Translations under genes and position numbers: made by a program
Shown here: positions 51,274-54,412 of the stretch, in pieces
Layout: every line of letters starts with the position of its first letter
How positions within the stretch are numbered: the first letter of the stretch is position 1
Assembly: GCA_002316835.1 (NCBI GenBank)
Contig: DCEG01000080.1
Coordinates: 3,579 to 57,990 of the forward strand
Length of the DNA stretch: 54,412 bases
Direction of reading: 5' to 3'
Source of the DNA: Bacteroidales bacterium UBA1035
GTDB lineage: Bacteria; Bacteroidota; Bacteroidia; Bacteroidales; Dysgonomonadaceae
The notes under the pieces: model-generated
Databases searched by the model: none
What the model saw: the letters and a program-made list of their open reading frames with translations, nothing else
Told to the model about the DNA's origin: nothing

Positions 51274-51635
51274 TTTTCGGGGTTGTTTATCATATTTACA
51301 AGTATTCCGATGATGTGATCGTATCGGTCATTGAGTTTAAGAAAAGCTTCTTTACCAATATAATCGCAAGCAAGTGCATATTCAAGCCAAGTCTGCGTTT
51401 CTGCGGCTTCACCTTCAGCATCGGAAAGCTTGGCAATAAAAGCTTTTTCGTATCTTCTTTTGCGCCATGCTTCTGCTATATTTCCTGAAACTGAGCGCGA
51501 AGAACGCCTGATCTGATCAGTCAGCGAATATGTTTCTTCTTTCGGAAATGATTTACTGATACGATAAACTTCCATTCCCGCTTCAAAAGAAATCCGATAG
51601 ACGTCCAAATCGTTATGTCTTATTATTTTTGCCAT
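51261..51635 (-). CDS. Four-helix-bundle protein (S23/IVS type)
   Basis: 124 aa from MAKIIRHNDLDVYRISFEAG; a 19-codon longer frame is repeat-derived (TWRKGDLVKRRKDD). The family pattern is complete: FPKEETYSLTDQIRRSSRSV, SGNIAEAWRKRRYEKAF, then EAAETQTWLEYALACDYI and a final helix RYDHIIGILVNMINNPEKW. No signal peptide. It lies between parE and coaD, inside inverted low-complexity tracts (51131-51250 and 51647-51702). Function of stand-alone members is unknown. Confidence 0.9.
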   Translation of the reverse strand: MAKIIRHNDLDVYRISFEAGMEVYRISKSFPKEETYSLTDQIRRSSRSVSGNIAEAWRKRRYEKAFIAKLSDAEGEAAETQTWLEYALACDYIGKEAFLKLNDRYDHIIGILVNMINNPEKWTL

Positions 51636-51646
51636 AAATGTATCGT

Positions 51647-51702
51647 CCTTTCGCCTCTTCACCAAGTCGCCCTTTCGCCAAGTCGCTACCATCGCCCAGT
51701 CG
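51647..51702. repeat. Right flanking tract of the 51.3-kb four-helix-bundle gene
   Basis: About three 15-base units: TTCACCAAGTCGCCC, TTTCGCCAAGTCGCT and ACCATCGCCCAGTCG. It ends at the parE stop codon. Inverted relative to 51131-51250. Confidence 0.8.
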
Positions 51703-51704
51703 TG

Positions 51705-53561
51705 TTACGCTTCCTCCTCCACCACTAGATTTTCAATGATAAACGTCTGTCTGTCCGGAGTATTTTTACCCATATAGAATTCGAGGAGTTCCTTTATGAG
51801 ATCTTCTTTCCGCATGGAAACTTTATCGAGTCTCATATCTTCTCCAATGAAGTTTTTGAACTCATCGGGAGAAATTTCTCCAAGGCCTTTAAATCGGGTA
51901 ATTTCCGGGTTGGGGCCAAGTTCATCAATGGCTGCAAGCCGCTCATCTTCGGTGTAGCAATATAGAGTTTTTTTCTTGTTCCGTACACGGAAAAGTGGCG
52001 TTTGAAGAATATACACGTGACCTTTTTTCACCAGATCGGGGAAAAATTGCAGGAAGAACGTGAGTAACAACAGGCGGATATGCATACCATCGGTATCAGC
52101 GTCGGTAGCGATAATTACCTTATTGTAGCGTAACCCGTCCATTCCGTCCTCAATATTGAGAGCAGCTTGAAGCAAGTTAAACTCTTCATTTTCGTAAACG
52201 ATTTTCTTGGTTAACCCAAAAGAGTTCAATGGCTTACCTCGAAGGCTGAAAACCGCTTGTAAATTCGGATCACGGCTTTTGGTAATGGAACCGCTTGCTG
52301 AATCACCTTCGGTGATAAAAATACAGGTATCGTCTAAATTATTACCTTTGGAATCGTTGTAATGAATGCGGCAATCGCGCAACTTTCGGTTGTGAAGGTT
52401 TGCCTTTTTTGCCCGCTCACGAGCTAATTTAGTAACACCAGCAATCGCTTTTCGTTCTTTCTCAGAGTCAAGGATTTTTTTCTGTAAAATATCAGCCGTT
52501 TCAAGATGCTTATGCAGATAGTTGTCGAGTTCTTTCTTCAGGAAATCGCTTACGTATTTGTTGATAGAAACTCCATCAGGCGACATATCTTTCGAACCGA
52601 GTTTGGTTTTAGTTTGCGATTCAAAAACCGGTTCTTCAATTTTCACACTTATGGCTGCTACCATTCCGCTGCGAATATCGGAATATTCGAAATTCTTGGT
52701 AAAATATTCTTTGATAACCCTTGCTGTCGCTTCGCGAAAGGCTGAAAGATGTGTCCCGCCCTGTGTAGTATGCTGGCCGTTGACGAATGAATAATACTCT
52801 TCTCCATACTGGTTGGAGTGCGTGATTGCTACTTCAATATCTTCGCCGTGAAGATGGATGATAGGATAAAGAATTTCGGTTGTCAGGTTATCGTTGAGCA
52901 GGTCTTCGAGACCATTTTTCGAATTGAATTTCTTGCCGTTGAATGTAATCGTCAATCCTGTATTCAGGAAAACGTAGTTTTTAAGCAGCGGCTCAATGTG
53001 TTCATCCCGATAAGCATAGTCACCGAAAATTTCGGTATCGGGAGTAAATTCTATAACGGTTCCGTTGTTTTGTGAAGATGGTTTTTGGGGAGCGTCGTTC
53101 AGGACATTTCCTCTCACGTATTCAACACCTTTCGATTCTCCTTCGCGAAAACTCTCAATTAAAAACCTCGACGACAGCGCATTTACGGCTTTAATACCCA
53201 CACCGTTTAATCCTACGGATTTTTTAAACGCCTTGGAATCATACTTGGCCCCGGTGTTCATTCTTGAGGACACATCCAACACTTTTCCTAACGGAACGCC
53301 ACGGCCATAATCGCGTACGGTTACGTTCCCGAACTCAATATGAATATCAATGTTTTTCCCAAAACCCATACGATATTCGTCAATGGAATTATCCATCACT
53401 TCTTTCAACAGAACGTAAATCCCATCGTCAGACGAAGAGCCGTCTCCCAATTTTCCGATATACATCCCCGGACGCCGGCGGATATGCTCCCGCCACTCAA
53501 GGGTTACAATATTTTCTTCACTATAATTCAGTATCGCTTGTTCTCTTTCTAACTCAGTCAC
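51705..53561 (-). CDS. parE: DNA topoisomerase IV subunit B
   Basis: ATPase subunit of topoisomerase IV, which decatenates chromosomes. 618 aa. The GHKL ATPase domain has the Asn-bearing KEVMDNSIDEYRMG, VRDYGRGVPLG and KSVGLNGVGIKAVNALS. The transducer domain is followed by the TOPRIM domain with ITEGDSASGS and the metal-binding DADTDGMHIR. It lacks the extra insert of long GyrB forms, and the short C-terminus fits the Bacteroidota ParE type. parC is not in the window. The downstream neighbours coaD and S41 peptidase are a common grouping, here split by four-helix-bundle genes. Confidence 0.93.
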   Translation of the reverse strand: MTELEREQAILNYSEENIVTLEWREHIRRRPGMYIGKLGDGSSSDDGIYVLLKEVMDNSIDEYRMGFGKNIDIHIEFGNVTVRDYGRGVPLGKVLDVSSRMNTGAKYDSKAFKKSVGLNGVGIKAVNALSSRFLIESFREGESKGVEYVRGNVLNDAPQKPSSQNNGTVIEFTPDTEIFGDYAYRDEHIEPLLKNYVFLNTGLTITFNGKKFNSKNGLEDLLNDNLTTEILYPIIHLHGEDIEVAITHSNQYGEEYYSFVNGQHTTQGGTHLSAFREATARVIKEYFTKNFEYSDIRSGMVAAISVKIEEPVFESQTKTKLGSKDMSPDGVSINKYVSDFLKKELDNYLHKHLETADILQKKILDSEKERKAIAGVTKLARERAKKANLHNRKLRDCRIHYNDSKGNNLDDTCIFITEGDSASGSITKSRDPNLQAVFSLRGKPLNSFGLTKKIVYENEEFNLLQAALNIEDGMDGLRYNKVIIATDADTDGMHIRLLLLTFFLQFFPDLVKKGHVYILQTPLFRVRNKKKTLYCYTEDERLAAIDELGPNPEITRFKGLGEISPDEFKNFIGEDMRLDKVSMRKEDLIKELLEFYMGKNTPDRQTFIIENLVVEEEA

Positions 53562-53589
53562 TTTTCGTTTTTCTCCTTATATTGTTTAG

Positions 53590-53731
53590 TTTTAGTTATT
53601 TGCTGTTAGCAGTTGGCTTCGCGCGAAACTAATGTCGTAAGTGGCAAAAACGAAATGTCTTTATTTACACTTCAAGATATTTTTCAATCGTTCATTTTTT
53701 GCCAATTGCCAATTGCTAAAGGCTAGCAGCC
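53590..53731. repeat. Inverted low-complexity tracts between parE and the GNAT gene
   Basis: TTTTAGTTATTTGCTGTTAG with CAGTTGGC at about 53590-53617 and GCCAATTGCCAATTGCTAA at 53701-53719 are inverted relatives (TTAGCAGTTGGC against GCCAATTGCTAA, one mismatch), about 85 bases apart. The sequence between holds no gene. Confidence 0.6.
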
Positions 53732-53734
53732 ATT

Positions 53735-54412
53735 TTACTTCAATTCTTTTATAAATGCGCGGCGTGTTTTGTGATGTACTGCTTCCAGATCATTCCACAT
53801 GGATTGTACTTTGCTGTTTACTTCCAACTCCGGATTACTTTCGGCATATTCGAAGCCTAACTTAACCGCCTCAGGTATGAATTGACTAAATATGAGCGAA
53901 TTAACACCTTTTCCCTGATATTCGGGATCTACTCCGATAAGCAGCAGATCAAGCACTTTATTATCGTTTCCTTTTAATGCCCGGTATAAATGATACCATC
54001 CGGTTGGAAGAAATTTTCCTCCGGATTTCTGCAATGCTCTTGCCAGACTTGGCAGTCCGATCCCCACACCCACAAGTTTATTATCTTCTTCGCGTAATAC
54101 GAGCGATAAGAAATTCAAACGAAGCATTGGAATATACATATTCACGTAGTAATCGATCTGTGCTTTCGACAACGGAACGAAACCGTATAAATCTTTGTAT
54201 GAACGGTTCAGCAACTCAAACATTTCGTGAGCATACGGCCAAACATCCTTTTTACTTTGGAGTTGTACTACGTTTAGCCTAAAACGTTTTTTCACTATTT
54301 CTGCCACGCGCAAAAACCGATCGGGAATTTCTTTAGGAATTGTAATCAAAAATTCAAACCAATCCTGATCTTTTACGTAACCCAATCTTTCGATTTGGTC
54401 AACATAATAAGG
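53735..54412 (-). CDS. GNAT-like acetyltransferase domain protein, 5' end outside window
   Basis: The frame continues to the window edge, reading PYYVDQIERLGYVKDQDWFE before the first possible start (a TTG at 54385), so the N-terminal part lies outside. The visible 226 residues include a second domain with WPYAHEMFELLNRSYKDLYG, the strands VLREEDNKLVGVGIGLPS and LLLIGVDPEYQGKGVNSLIF, where GVDPEYQGKGVNS is the acetyl-CoA-binding GNAT motif A. It ends with a basic helix. Substrate is unknown; whole-length relatives in Bacteroidota carry two GNAT-like halves. Confidence 0.8.
   Translation of the reverse strand, partial: PYYVDQIERLGYVKDQDWFEFLITIPKEIPDRFLRVAEIVKKRFRLNVVQLQSKKDVWPYAHEMFELLNRSYKDLYGFVPLSKAQIDYYVNMYIPMLRLNFLSLVLREEDNKLVGVGIGLPSLARALQKSGGKFLPTGWYHLYRALKGNDNKVLDLLLIGVDPEYQGKGVNSLIFSQFIPEAVKLGFEYAESNPELEVNSKVQSMWNDLEAVHHKTRRAFIKELK

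Overview
The window comes from a member of the Bacteroidota, most likely order Bacteroidales. The evidence is the TAnnTTTG-type -7 promoter elements, an STN-domain TonB receptor in an ECF-sigma/FecR locus, families such as DUF4249, DUF6089, DUF6242, HU-HIG and ORF6N, the porG-like/uppS/bamA/ompH/ompH cluster, and an rsfS-ftsH pair. Genus and species cannot be fixed from sequence alone. No rRNA, tRNA, insertion sequence, prophage or CRISPR array was seen.

Layout: 1-1.9 kb holds a truncated four-helix-bundle (S23/IVS-type) gene, an HU-like gene and an HprK-like P-loop gene. 1.9-5.9 kb holds a secreted GH2 glycosidase and fumarase. 6.1-13.7 kb holds an ORF6N gene and a complete tryptophan operon, trpB-E-G-D-C-F-A. 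The operon has a recognisable promoter, a 19-codon leader peptide with tandem Trp codons, and an attenuator hairpin. 13.8-20.6 kb holds an EamA transporter and then a leftward sigma/FecR/outer-membrane protein/TonB receptor/DUF4249 surface-signalling locus. 20.7-25 kb holds pyrE, comF, recX, prmC and a divergent ribD. 25-32 kb is an envelope-biogenesis cluster (DUF6242 lipoprotein, PorG-like protein, UppS, BamA, two Skp/OmpH chaperones). 32.8-38.8 kb holds adk-obgE-pgeF, a signal-bearing superoxide dismutase, ftsH and rsfS. 38.9-43.7 kb is a leftward sugar-oxidation operon (Tat-type Gfo/Idh, SMP-30 lactonase, second Gfo/Idh, GntP permease). A tandem DUF1080 lipoprotein at 47.1-48.4 kb may belong to the same chemistry. 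48.5-53.6 kb is a parE-coaD-S41 peptidase series interrupted by two more four-helix-bundle genes. A GNAT-like gene runs off the right end.

The most unusual signal lies between the genes. Many junctions carry short, low-complexity, degenerate repeat tracts, often as inverted pairs, each junction with its own sequence. Both four-helix-bundle genes whose two sides are visible sit between such tracts. The trpC-trpF gap looks like the same flanking sequences as one of these genes but without the gene, that is, an empty site. Tracts have run into the coding ends of trpC, trpF, coaD and probably the HprK-like gene. A separate 21-bp degenerate tandem array (about 11 units) lies at 46.0-46.3 kb. Together these suggest an active process that makes and spreads junction repeats, possibly linked to the four-helix-bundle proteins. 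That link is inference.
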